NCBI RefSeq assembly: GCF_003096275.1
Contig: NZ_QENQ01000001.1
Location: 2,104,731 to 2,168,730, forward strand
Reading direction: 5' to 3'
DNA length: 64,000 bases
Source: Sphingomonas pokkalii
GTDB taxonomy: Bacteria > Pseudomonadota > Alphaproteobacteria > Sphingomonadales > Sphingomonadaceae
In this document: piece by piece, positions 44,626-55,457 of the stretch
Position numbering within the stretch: position 1 is the stretch's first letter
How the letters are laid out: each line of letters begins with the position of its first letter
Position numbers and translations under genes: made by a program
Notes under the pieces: model-generated
What the model saw: only the letters and a program-made list of their open reading frames with translations
Database searches by the model: none
What the model was told of the DNA's origin: nothing

Positions 44626-45894
44626 GTGCCTGTAAGTAAACACCAGAATTTCAGGGCTGCCCCGGTCGGCGGCTCTCTGAACGGATTTGGCGCGGTGGCG
44701 GTTCTTCTCGCGTCTGCGACATGCGCGGTGCCGGCAATGGCCCAAACGGCGGGCGGCGCGGCGGCCGGCCAGGGCCGCCAGATTCGAGTGATGGCCATGG
44801 CGCGCGTGCAATATGACGACAATGTCGTCCTTAACAATCCCAGCCTGGCGGCCGGGCAGCCCAAGGGCGACGTGAGCACGGCTCCCTCGCTGGACGTCAA
44901 CGTCTTTCTTCCGCGCGCCACCGGCGATTTCTATCTGCGCGGAAATGTCGGCTACAATTTCTATCGCCGCTATACCCGGCTGAACCGGGAGTCGATCGAC
45001 CTCACCGGCGGCGGCGACCAGCGGCTCGCCTCCTGCATCGGCCATGCCGAAATCGGCTATAGCCGCCGCCTCAGCGATCTCGGCAACCTGCTCGCACAGG
45101 ATGTTGCGGCGAGTGTGAACAACACCGAAGAGCGCCGCAACTACACGGCCGATATCGGCTGCGGCGGACAGATCGGCCTGCGCCCTTCGATCGGCGTCAG
45201 CCGGAGCGAAGTGCGCAACAGCACTACGCTGCGCAAGTTCGCCGATTCCAACACCAACAGCGTTACCGGGCAGCTGGGGCTGGCCTCGCCGGCGATCGGC
45301 ACCGTTTCGATCTTCGGCCGCTATTCGGACAGCAGCTATATCAACCGCGCGACGCCCAACGGCGTGGGGCAGGACGGCCTGAAATCCTATGCGGCCGGCG
45401 TTCAGCTGGAACGCACGGTGGGGACCCGGCTCGATTTCCGCGGATCGGTCAACTACACCAAGGTGGATCCGAAACTTGCCGGCACGCCGGGCTTTTCCGG
45501 CATAGGCTTCGATCTCGCGACGACCTACAGGGGCGATCTGTTCAACATCGTCATCGGGGCGAGCCGCAGCGCCGTGCCATCGCAGCTTCTTTTCGTCAGC
45601 TATAATCTGGAGACGACCGCGCGCGCCACGGTGACGCGCCGCCTGTCGGAACGGACGCAGGTACAGTTCGGCGCAAGCTTTCTGCGCCGCGAGTTCGCCT
45701 CCTCCCCGCTGTTCCCGGACGCGCCGCCGAGCGGCAAGGACGAAAATCTGACCTTCAACGCCGGCCTCCGCTACGAAGCGAGCCGCCGACTGCGCTTTTC
45801 GCTCGATGGCACTTATATGAAGCGCACGTCGAATATTCAGCTGTTCGGGTTCGATGCGAAGCGTATCAGCCTGACCACTTCCCTATCGCTTTGA
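44626..45894 (+). CDS. Outer-membrane beta-barrel protein, SpsF/GelF position
   Basis: A 422-residue protein with a signal peptide (ending AVPAMAQ, about residue 40) and a series of amphipathic beta strands (VQYDDNVVLNNP, FYLRGNVGYNFYRRYTR, LDFRGSVNYTKVD) ending in a leucine, typical of outer-membrane barrels of the EpsL/BBP2-like type seen in exosortase-linked polysaccharide clusters. It probably forms, or helps form, the export channel with the SpsD OPX protein. GTG start with GGGGGAA upstream. Followed by spsD after 14 bases. Confidence 0.82.
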   Translation: MPVSKHQNFRAAPVGGSLNGFGAVAVLLASATCAVPAMAQTAGGAAAGQGRQIRVMAMARVQYDDNVVLNNPSLAAGQPKGDVSTAPSLDVNVFLPRATGDFYLRGNVGYNFYRRYTRLNRESIDLTGGGDQRLASCIGHAEIGYSRRLSDLGNLLAQDVAASVNNTEERRNYTADIGCGGQIGLRPSIGVSRSEVRNSTTLRKFADSNTNSVTGQLGLASPAIGTVSIFGRYSDSSYINRATPNGVGQDGLKSYAAGVQLERTVGTRLDFRGSVNYTKVDPKLAGTPGFSGIGFDLATTYRGDLFNIVIGASRSAVPSQLLFVSYNLETTARATVTRRLSERTQVQFGASFLRREFASSPLFPDAPPSGKDENLTFNAGLRYEASRRLRFSLDGTYMKRTSNIQLFGFDAKRISLTTSLSL

Positions 45895-45908
45895 TGAGGG
45901 CATTTCTC

Positions 45909-46811
45909 ATGCACGACCCACGCCGTTTCCTGATCGCAACCGCCATGGCTGCGGTGGCCGGGCTTTCGAGCCATGCGACTGCGCAGATCCCCAACCGCAC
46001 GCTGCCGGCGCCGGCCGCGGCGCGTCCGCCGGTCGCAGCGCCGGCGGCACCGACCATGCCGATCGGTCAGGCGACCGAAACCGCACCGGCCGCACCCGCG
46101 GGCGTCGGCGCTCCGGCCGGCTATCGCATCGGCGTTGACGATGTGATCGAAGCCGACGTGCTGGGCCAGGCCGACTTCAAGACGCGCGCGCGTGTCCGCG
46201 CCGACGGCACCATCACCCTGCCCTATCTGGGTGCCGTTCCGGTGCAGGGTGAAACCGCCGTGTCGCTTGCCGACAAGCTGGCGGCGCGGCTCCGCGCCGG
46301 CGGCTATTATGCAAAGCCGATCGTCAATGTCGAAATCGTAACCTTCGTCAGCAACTATGTGACGGTGCTGGGCGAAGTGAATTCGGCGGGACTGCAACCG
46401 ATCGACCGCGCCTATCGCGTGTCGGAGATCATCGCCCGCGCGGGCGGCCTGCGGGCGACCGGTGCGGAAACCGTCGTCCTCACGCGTGCGGACGGCACCA
46501 GCGTCAAGCTGGATTACACCAAATTGGCACAGGGCGGCCCGGATCAGGATCCGGAGGTCAAGGCAGGCGACAAGGTGTTCGTGCCGGAAGCCGAAAAATT
46601 CTACATTTATGGCCAGGTCAATGCACCGGGCGTATATGCGATTCGTTCGGAAATGACGTTGCGGCGCGCGCTCGCGCAGGGAGGCGGGCTGACGCCGTCG
46701 GGTTCCAGCAAGCGCGTGAAGATCAGCCGCAACGGCCAGGAGATCAAGTTGAAGATGGACGATCCGATCAAGCCGGGTGATGTCGTCGTCGTTGGCGAAC
46801 GACTGTTCTGA
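45909..46811 (+). CDS. spsD: SpsD/GelD polysaccharide export (OPX/Wza-like) protein
   Basis: A 300-residue OPX-family protein: signal peptide to about residue 27 (ending ATAQ), a Pro/Ala-rich linker (28-70), the Poly_export domain (AGYRIGVDDVIEADVLGQ, VRADGTITLPYLGAVPVQG) and two SLBB repeats (VTVLGEVNSAGLQPIDRAYR; FYIYGQVNAPGVYAIRSEM). No lipobox Cys is present, unlike Wza. It is the periplasmic/outer-membrane export subunit. I chose ATG 45909 because GAGGG lies 8 bases upstream; two earlier starts overlap the previous gene. Confidence 0.92.
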   Translation: MHDPRRFLIATAMAAVAGLSSHATAQIPNRTLPAPAAARPPVAAPAAPTMPIGQATETAPAAPAGVGAPAGYRIGVDDVIEADVLGQADFKTRARVRADGTITLPYLGAVPVQGETAVSLADKLAARLRAGGYYAKPIVNVEIVTFVSNYVTVLGEVNSAGLQPIDRAYRVSEIIARAGGLRATGAETVVLTRADGTSVKLDYTKLAQGGPDQDPEVKAGDKVFVPEAEKFYIYGQVNAPGVYAIRSEMTLRRALAQGGGLTPSGSSKRVKISRNGQEIKLKMDDPIKPGDVVVVGERLF

Positions 46812-46845
46812 TCTTGGCACAGCTTCCAGCTTACGAGGAAAATCG

Positions 46846-48195
46846 GTGAACATAGTCCAATTCTTTCGAATCCTTTGGGCGCGACGTTGGATTATCCTGC
46901 CGGCGTTCCTCATCTGCGTGGTCACGGCGACGCTGGTCGTCCAGTTCCTGCCGTCGCGCTACCGCGCGACGACCCGGATCGTGCTCGACACCTTCAAGCC
47001 CGATCCGGTGACGGGCCAGGTGATGAGCTCGCAGTTCATGCGCGCCTATGTGCAGACGCAGGTGGAGCTGATCGAGGACTATGCGACCGCGGGTCGCGTG
47101 GTCGACGAGCTCGGCTGGGCAAGCGATCCCGCCAATATCGCCGCGTTCAACGATTCCTCGTCGGCGGCAACCGGCGACATCCGTCGCTGGCTGGCCAAGC
47201 AGATCGTCTCCAATACCAACGCCAACGTGATCGAAGGCAGCAACATCCTCGAGATTTCCTATTCGGATAGCTCGCCGGAACGTGCCGAACAGATCGCCAA
47301 CATGATCCGCCAGGCGTTCCTGACCCAGGCGCTGGCCGCCAAGCGCCAGGCCGCCGCCAAGTCGGCGGAATGGTATACGCAGCAGGCCCAGGCAGCGCGC
47401 AACGCGCTGATCGCCGCCGCGGATGCCCGCACCGCCTTCGCGAAGAAGGCCGGCATCGTCCTGACCGAAACCGGCAGCGATCTCGACACCCAGAAGCTGG
47501 AACAGCTGCAGGGGCAGAGCGCCGCCGCCAGCACGGCAGCCGCCCCGGTGGCGGCCGCCGGCATCGGCCCGGCACAGATGCAGCTTGCCCAGATCGATCA
47601 GCAGATCCAGCAGGCGGCGACCAGCCTGGGGCCGAACCACCCGACCTTCCAGGCCCTTCAGCGCCAGCGCGAGGTCTATGCCCGTGCCGCCGCGCAGGAG
47701 CGGGCGCAGGCAAGCGCCGCCAACACCAGCAATCGCGGCGCCGCCGAAAGCGCGGCCAATGCGCAGCGTGCGCGCGTGCTGGGCAACCGGCAGGACGTCG
47801 ACCGGCTGATGGAGCTGCAGCGCGACGTGACGCTGAAGCAGGACCAGTATATGAAGGCGGCACAGCGCGTTGCCGATCTTCGCCTGGAGGCCAGCAGCAA
47901 CGAAACCGGCATGACGACGCTCAGCGAAGCTTCGGCACCCGAATTTCCCTATTATCCGAAGGTACCGCTGATCATCGGCGGTGCCGCCGGCTTCGGGCTG
48001 GGGCTGGGCGTGCTGATCGCGTTGCTGGTCGAGCTTCTGGGCCGCCGCGTCCGCAGCGCGGACGATCTGGAAGTTGCCGTCGAAGCGCCGGTGTTCGGCG
48101 TGGTGCAGAGCCGCACCAACCTCGCCAGCCGCCTGCGCCGTAGCCAGCAAACAACCGGCCAATCCCACGAGTTTCAGGGAGCTGCAGTAGAGTAA
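46846..48195 (+). CDS. spsC: SpsC/GelC chain-length (Wzz/PCP) protein
   Basis: A 449-residue polysaccharide co-polymerase. One membrane helix at each end (WIILPAFLICVVTATLVVQF near residue 18 and VPLIIGGAAGFGLGLGVLIA near residue 395), a large periplasmic coiled-coil domain (residues about 170-370, Ala/Gln-rich) and the Pro-rich motif before the second helix (EFPYYPKVP). It pairs with the cytoplasmic ATPase SpsE in the manner of Wzc split into two proteins. GTG start after GAGGAA; stop overlaps spsE ATG. Confidence 0.92.
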   Translation: MNIVQFFRILWARRWIILPAFLICVVTATLVVQFLPSRYRATTRIVLDTFKPDPVTGQVMSSQFMRAYVQTQVELIEDYATAGRVVDELGWASDPANIAAFNDSSSAATGDIRRWLAKQIVSNTNANVIEGSNILEISYSDSSPERAEQIANMIRQAFLTQALAAKRQAAAKSAEWYTQQAQAARNALIAAADARTAFAKKAGIVLTETGSDLDTQKLEQLQGQSAAASTAAAPVAAAGIGPAQMQLAQIDQQIQQAATSLGPNHPTFQALQRQREVYARAAAQERAQASAANTSNRGAAESAANAQRARVLGNRQDVDRLMELQRDVTLKQDQYMKAAQRVADLRLEASSNETGMTTLSEASAPEFPYYPKVPLIIGGAAGFGLGLGVLIALLVELLGRRVRSADDLEVAVEAPVFGVVQSRTNLASRLRRSQQTTGQSHEFQGAAVE

Positions 48196-48905
48196 TGGAC
48201 GCGATCACTACGCCCCAGCCGCAGCCGGAAGGCGATCGCCCGAGCGGCGCCCTGGTTACGCCGGACACGTCGGGCATCCCTGAATATCAGCTGGTCCTCT
48301 CCGACCCGACCGGCATCGAAGCCGAAGCGATTCGCGCATTGCGTACCCGCATCGTCAGCCAGCATCTGCGCGAGGGCCGCCGCGCGCTCGCGATCTGCGC
48401 CGCCTCTGCGGGCACCGGTTGCAGCTTCGTCGCGGTGAACCTTGCCACGGCGCTGGCGCAGATCGGCATCAGGACCGCGCTGGTCGATGCCAATCTGCGC
48501 GAACCCGCGATCGGCGAAGCCTTCGGCCTGACCGCCGACAAGCCGGGCCTGGCCGATTACCTGATCTCGGGTGAGGTTTCGCTCGACGCGATCCTGCATC
48601 GCACCGGCATGGAGAACCTGTCGGTCGTCCCCGCGGGGCATGTCGAACACAGCCCGCAGGAGCTGCTGTCTTCCGAACAGTTCCGCGAACTGGCGACGCA
48701 GTTGCTACGCGAGTTCGACATCACGATCTTCGACACCACCGCATCGAACAGCTGTGCGGACGGCCAGCGCGTTGCCAACGTTGCGGGCTATGCCCTGATC
48801 GTCGCGCGCAGGGACGCAAGCTATATGCGGGACGTGACGACGCTCACGCGCACGCTGCGTTCGGATCGCACCAACGTCGTCGGCTGCGTTCTGAACGGAT
48901 ATTGA
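48195..48905 (+). CDS. spsE: SpsE/GelE, BY-kinase-like ATPase with altered Walker A
   Basis: A 236-residue cytoplasmic ATPase of the bacterial tyrosine-kinase (Wzc C-domain) type. Walker A reads SAGTGCSFVAVNLA: the usual lysine is replaced by Cys76. Walker A' is TALVDANLREP and Walker B DITIFDTTASN. The C-terminus has a single tyrosine (CVLNGY), not the usual tyrosine cluster. It forms the regulatory partner of SpsC. Kinase activity is therefore doubtful or non-canonical. Confidence 0.88.
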   Translation: MDAITTPQPQPEGDRPSGALVTPDTSGIPEYQLVLSDPTGIEAEAIRALRTRIVSQHLREGRRALAICAASAGTGCSFVAVNLATALAQIGIRTALVDANLREPAIGEAFGLTADKPGLADYLISGEVSLDAILHRTGMENLSVVPAGHVEHSPQELLSSEQFRELATQLLREFDITIFDTTASNSCADGQRVANVAGYALIVARRDASYMRDVTTLTRTLRSDRTNVVGCVLNGY

Positions 48906-48915
48906 TTTGGACAGC

Positions 48916-49797
48916 ATGACCGCGTCCGCGCTGGAGCGGGAGCACGCCAAGCGCGGCCACGGCTTCTGGTTGGCCGTGGCCGGCCTGCTGGCCCTGGCCA
49001 TCCCCACCTTCATCACGCTCGGCCGCCAAGTGTGGAGCGCGGATGGCGGAGTGCACGGCCCGATCGTTCTGGCGACCGGCGTCTGGATGCTGGCCCGCCA
49101 GCGCGAGACGATCGAACGGCTGCGCCGGCCCGGCAATCTGCTGCTGGGCACGCTGCTGCTGCTCCTGTCGCTGGCAGTCTATGTCGCCGGGCGCGTCTTC
49201 GATTTCGTCAGCATCGAGACCGCCGGCCTGGTCGCGACCGTGATCACGACGGGCTATCTCTATTTCGGCGGTGCCGTGCTGCGGGCCGCCTGGTTCCCCG
49301 TGCTGTGGCTGGCGTTCCTGATCCCGCCGCCGGGCTGGGTGGTGGATCGCGTCACCGCGCCGCTCAAGGAATTCGTTTCCTATGCGTCGACCGGTTTCCT
49401 CTCCTGGCTCGATTATCCGATCCTGCGCCAGGGGGTGACGCTGTTCATCGGCCCGTACCAGCTGCTGGTGGAAGATGCCTGTTCGGGGCTCCGTTCGCTT
49501 TCCAGCCTCGTGGTGGTCACGCTTCTGTACATCTACATCAAGAACAAGCCGTCCTGGGGCTATGCGCTGTTCATCGCGATGCTGGTGATCCCGGTGGCGG
49601 TGGCAACCAACATCCTGCGCATCGTGATGCTGGTGCTGATCACCTATCATCTTGGCGACGCGGCCGCGCAGAGCTTCCTGCACGTTACCACCGGCATGGT
49701 GATGTTCGTGGTGGCACTGCTCTCCATCTTCGCGATCGACTGGGCCGTCGAACGCATCCTCCTTTTCGCCCGGAGGCGGCATGTTCAACCGGCGTGA
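48916..49797 (+). CDS. Exosortase (sphingomonad XrtV-like)
   Basis: A 293-residue polytopic membrane protein with about eight helices. The exosortase catalytic triad is readable: Cys189 in LLVEDACSGLRSL, Arg235 in NILRIVML and His256 in SFLHVTTG. Exosortases cleave PEP-CTERM tails and attach the protein to the cell envelope. ATG 48916 is used; a TTG at 48907 is also open. Position and size (about 32 kDa) match the gene called urf32 in published sphingan loci. The subtype assignment to XrtV is inference. Confidence 0.9.
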   Translation: MTASALEREHAKRGHGFWLAVAGLLALAIPTFITLGRQVWSADGGVHGPIVLATGVWMLARQRETIERLRRPGNLLLGTLLLLLSLAVYVAGRVFDFVSIETAGLVATVITTGYLYFGGAVLRAAWFPVLWLAFLIPPPGWVVDRVTAPLKEFVSYASTGFLSWLDYPILRQGVTLFIGPYQLLVEDACSGLRSLSSLVVVTLLYIYIKNKPSWGYALFIAMLVIPVAVATNILRIVMLVLITYHLGDAAAQSFLHVTTGMVMFVVALLSIFAIDWAVERILLFARRRHVQPA

Positions 49798-50491
49798 CCT
49801 ACTGATCGGCGCGGGCTGCTTCGCGGCGGCCGGCGCTTCGCTGGGCCTCAAACCGCACAAGCGGATGGACCTGCTCGGCAATGCCAAGCTCGACGCGCTG
49901 CTGCCGCACGCCTTCGGGCCGTGGCGCGCCGAGGATACCGGCGCCCTGATCGCGCCCCCGCGCGAAGGCAGCCTGGAAGACAAGCTCTACAACCAGACCG
50001 TCAGCCGCGTCTTCTCGCGGCAGGACGGTGCGGTGGTGATGATGCTGATCGCCTATGGCAACGCCCAGACCGATCTTCTCCAGTTGCACCGTCCCGAAGT
50101 CTGCTATCCCTTCTTCGGCTTCACCGTCGAACGCAGCGCACCGCAGACGATCCCGGTGGCGCCGGGCGTCGCCGTGCCGGGCCGGGCACTCACCGCATCG
50201 AGCTTCAACCGGACCGAACAGATCCTCTACTGGACCCGCGTCGGCGACTATCTGCCGCAGGACGGCAACCAGCAGCTGTTCGCGCGCCTGAAAAGCCAGA
50301 TCGCAGGGTGGATCGTCGACGGCGTGCTGGTGCGCATCTCGAGCGTGACCGACAATCCGGCGGAAGGCCTTGCCATCAACCTGGATTTCGCCCGCCAGCT
50401 GATCGCCACGCTGCCCGACGCGGCGCTGCCGTCCCTGCTCGGGACCAGCTTCGCCAAGGCATTCGAAGCGCAGCATCCGCCGCGCAGCTGA
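49781..50491 (+). CDS. EpsI family exosortase-associated protein
   Basis: A 236-residue protein with an N-terminal helix (RRDLLIGAGCFAAAGASLG) and the EpsI domain containing the conserved QLHRPEVCYPFFGF motif (His/Cys pair near residue 105). EpsI accompanies exosortases, either fused to them or as a neighbour gene. It overlaps the exosortase gene by 17 bases and matches urf26 of sphingan loci in size and place. It ends at a strong bidirectional hairpin. Confidence 0.88.
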   Translation: MFNRRDLLIGAGCFAAAGASLGLKPHKRMDLLGNAKLDALLPHAFGPWRAEDTGALIAPPREGSLEDKLYNQTVSRVFSRQDGAVVMMLIAYGNAQTDLLQLHRPEVCYPFFGFTVERSAPQTIPVAPGVAVPGRALTASSFNRTEQILYWTRVGDYLPQDGNQQLFARLKSQIAGWIVDGVLVRISSVTDNPAEGLAINLDFARQLIATLPDAALPSLLGTSFAKAFEAQHPPRS

Positions 50492-50501
50492 ACGCGCGGG
50501 T

Positions 50502-50530
50502 GGCCGGGGAGCGCAGCCTGCTCCCCGGCC
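50502..50530. terminator. Bidirectional terminator between epsI and atrB
   Basis: GGCCGGGGAGC (50502-50512) and GCTCCCCGGCC (50520-50530) pair perfectly over 11 bases with a 7-base loop, between the convergent stops. Confidence 0.78.
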
Positions 50531-50536
50531 CCGGTC

Positions 50537-51927
50537 TCAGCGTTCGTGCAACGCGTCGCCGCCGGTTTCGAGCACCGGCCCGACGATATAGCTGAGCAGC
50601 GTCCGCGTGCCGGTGACGATATCGGCAGAGGCGATCATGCCGGGGCGCAACGGCACCTGCGCACCATTCGCGACGATGTAGCCACGATCGAGTGCGACCC
50701 TTGCCTTGTACACCGGCGGCTGCCCGTCCTTCACCGCCACCGCCTCCGGGCTGATGCTGACGACGGTGCCGGCAATCGTGCCGTACCGAGAATAGGGAAA
50801 CGCCTGAAGCTTGACCTTCACCGGCATCCCGGTGCGGACGAATCCGATATCGCCGTTGCCGATCATCATCTCCGCCTCCAGCCGGGCATTGTCCGGCACC
50901 AGCGTCAGCAGCGGCTTGGCACCTTCCACCACGCCGCCTTCGGTATGCAGCTGCAGTTGCGACACGGTGCCGCTGACCGGCGCGCGCAATTCGCGGAACG
51001 AACTGCGCAGCGTCGCCTTCGCCACTTCCTCGCCCCTGGCGCGCGCTTCTTCCTGCGCCTTCACCAGATCCTGCAGGACCTGCGCCCGCGCCTCCTCGCG
51101 CGTCCTGACCGACCCGCTGACGGCACTGCGCGACTGCTGGCCATACCGCGCGACGGTCGCCCGCGCCGCGAGCAGATCCTGACGCTCCGCGATCAGCTGA
51201 CGCCGCATCTCCACGACCCGTAGCCGCGAGACATAGCCCTTGGCAGCCATCGCCTCATTGGCGGCAACCTGTTGTTCGAGCAGCGGCAGCGACTGTTCCA
51301 GCTTGCGCACCTGCGCCTGCGCCTCGGCCGAGGCGGAGGCGGCGGCACCGCTATCCGATCGTCCCGCGGCGAGCATCGCTTCGATCTGGCCAAGCCGCGC
51401 GCGCGCCAGGGCGCGATGCGTCTCCGCCTCGGCCGCCCCCGCCGCCGCCGGCGCGACGAAGCGGAATCCCTTGCCGTCCAGCGCATCGACGATCGCCTGG
51501 TTGCGCGCGACATCCAGCTGGGCGCTGACCAGCCCCACCCGCGCCTGCGCCGCTTCCGCGCCCGAAATCGTCGGGTCCAGCGTCACCAGCACCTGGCCCT
51601 TGCGCACCTTCTGCCCCTCGCCCACCAGGATCCGGCGGACGATCCCGCTTTCGGGCGACTGGATGATCTTCGTCTCGCCGGTCGGCGCGATCCGCCCCTC
51701 GGCCGGCGCAACCACATCGACACGCCCAAAGGCGAGCCAGGCGCCGGTGACGATCAACCCCGCCAGCATCACCCGCGCCGTGATCCGCGCCGTGGGCGAT
51801 ACCGGCCGTTCGATGATCTCCAGTGCAGCAGGGAGAAACGCCGTATCATAGTCGGACGTGCGGGCGGGGACGATCGCCCCCTTCATCCGCGCCAGCGCGC
51901 CACCCCGGCGCATGGGTACCAACGCGT

Positions 51928-51931
<4 letters not shown>
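50537..51931 (-). CDS. atrB: AtrB, HlyD-family type I secretion adaptor
   Basis: A 464-residue membrane-fusion protein: cytoplasmic N-terminus of about 55 residues, one helix (ITARVMLAGLIVTGAWLAFG), lipoyl/barrel segments (IIQSPESGIVRRILVGEGQK; VRKGQVLVTLDP), a long coiled-coil hairpin (residues about 120-290) and the C-terminal HlyD region (ELRAPVSGTVSQLQLHTEGG). It links AtrD to an outer-membrane TolC-like channel not encoded here. Its ATG overlaps the atrD stop, so atrDB is an operon on the minus strand. Confidence 0.9.
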
Positions 51932-54114
<2,183 letters not shown>

Positions 54115-54400
54115 TCTGGGACACCGCCTCTACTGGCCTGGATGACGCGGCCGATACTGAACGCAAATGGTAAACACTCGTTTAATCCATTGTTTTTTCT
54201 TCGTTACGTGCGGTGACGCGGCCGTAACAAATCGGCCGGTTTCGGCCGGGCGCGCCATTGCCTCGTCTAACCTTTGTTGGCTGTGGTTTTACTTGGCGTC
54301 GCGGGGGAACTCGGTTGAAGTTTATACGCTGTTAACGTAGTGCAGCGCAGCGCAGGCTATGCAAGCGGCCTGCACTTTATCTACTTTTCGGGAGGCTTTC
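54115..54400. promoter_or_regulatory. Divergent region between atrD and the PEP-CTERM gene
   Basis: A 286-base gap carrying the start signals of atrDB (minus) and the PEP-CTERM gene (plus). It contains a T-rich tract (54191-54200) and a run of CGGCCG-type repeats (54230-54255) that can pair with each other. GGGAGG at 54390-54395 is the ribosome site of the plus-strand gene. No confident promoter or operator was identified. Confidence 0.4.
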
Positions 54401-54904
54401 ATGGTCAACTTCAAGCGGGCAATCGCCGCTGCCGCCCTTGCGGGCGCGACCCTTGGTTTCGCTGGTTCGGCAAGCGCCACCACCTATGTCTGCGACGCGG
54501 TTTCGAGCCCCTGCTCGTTCGACCAGGGCACCGGCGGCTTCTCGAACGTCAAGGTTGCCGCGAACAGCGCCAAGAGCGACCTGTTCAAGATCGCGGTGAC
54601 GACGCCCGGCCAGCTTATCCTGACCTTCACGTCGGCGAACCTGACGTTCGGCAGCTTCTCCTTCGCCGGCACCAACTTCACGCCGGTGAGCGGCAACAAG
54701 TATTTCTTCAACATCGCCACCGCGGGCAGCTACGACCTGGTGACCAACCTCACCAACAGCGGTTCGGTCGTTTCGTCCTACAGCGGCACGATCGATCTGG
54801 CCGCCGTTCCGGAACCGGCTGCCTGGGGCATGCTGATCGGCGGCTTCGCGATGGGCGGCATCGCGCTGCGTCGCCGTCGCGCAACGACGCTGGCCATCGC
54901 CTGA
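54401..54904 (+). CDS. PEP-CTERM sorting-domain protein, probable exosortase substrate
   Basis: A 167-residue exported protein: signal peptide (VNFKRAIAAAALAGATLGFA, cut near residue 26), a beta-rich Ser/Thr/Asn-rich body and the C-terminal sorting signal: PEP at residues 137-139, hydrophobic helix (WGMLIGGFAMGGIAL) and RRRR at 157-160. This PEPxxW form is common in sphingomonads. It is the only such protein in the window and sits between atrD and spsB, so it may be the dedicated client of the exosortase. Function of the mature body unknown. Confidence 0.9.
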   Translation: MVNFKRAIAAAALAGATLGFAGSASATTYVCDAVSSPCSFDQGTGGFSNVKVAANSAKSDLFKIAVTTPGQLILTFTSANLTFGSFSFAGTNFTPVSGNKYFFNIATAGSYDLVTNLTNSGSVVSSYSGTIDLAAVPEPAAWGMLIGGFAMGGIALRRRRATTLAIA

Positions 54905-54936
54905 TCGCAGCGCGATCCCGGCTTATGGCTTTACAG

Positions 54937-54967
54937 AGAGGCGCTCCTGACGGGGCGCCTCTTCTTG
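54937..54967 (+). terminator. Terminator after the PEP-CTERM gene
   Basis: AGAGGCGC (54937-54944) and GCGCCTCT (54955-54962) form an 8-pair stem with a 10-base loop, followed by TCTTG, 32 bases after the stop. Confidence 0.75.
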
Positions 54968-55457
54968 TGAGGACACCCCTTCAGAGCGTTAGACTGGACT
55001 TAACCCTTTAAGATCATACAGAACCGCCGGCACGATCCCGAGCAAGATGGACCCGAGGCGGAATTGCTGCATTGCAGCATAATGGGATGGAACGAAGAGA
55101 GGATCGCGCTTGGCGGGCCGTTTCGCACGAAGGGCAAAGGCGTTGCATCAACGAGGCGGAGTTGATCGTGCGCCGTCGTTTGCGCTAAGTCTTGGCGATG
55201 GACAGCGTCCATTGGCGGCCGCTGCCTCCGAAATCCTTCTATGGGTTAGGGGTATTGCGTGTCCGGCGCGTTGGCTTGCCGGCCAGTCTGCGGCAACAAC
55301 CAATTGGGGCGAATGCTTGAACCCTTCTCGTCTCATAAATGGACCCGCTCGGCGAACGAGGTGCTTCCGCCCCGAATTATGTCTCGTTATAGTGCAGTGC
55401 AGCAGGCCGAATCGCCCGCTGTCAGCGTGCTAAACCGTGAGGGAGCCCGGCGAGGCA
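54968..55457 (+). promoter_or_regulatory. Long non-coding leader upstream of spsB
   Basis: About 490 bases without a credible gene; the open frames here lack ribosome sites and protein-like composition. It includes TGCTGC-att-GCAGCA (55065-55079), a short dyad, and a TTATAG hexamer near 55386 that could be a -10 element with a poor -35 (CTTCCG) 17 bases upstream. It is lower in GC than the flanking genes. It probably holds the spsB promoter and a long 5' leader; a small RNA is possible but unsupported. Confidence 0.45.

Noticed and set aside
55001..55020. TTAA-N-TTAA element as a CtrA site
   Set aside because: The spacing between the TTAA halves is four bases, not the seven of the CtrA consensus.
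55110..55433. A 107-codon open frame in the leader of spsB
   Set aside because: No ribosome site, odd composition and no protein-like hydrophobic pattern; treated as non-coding leader.
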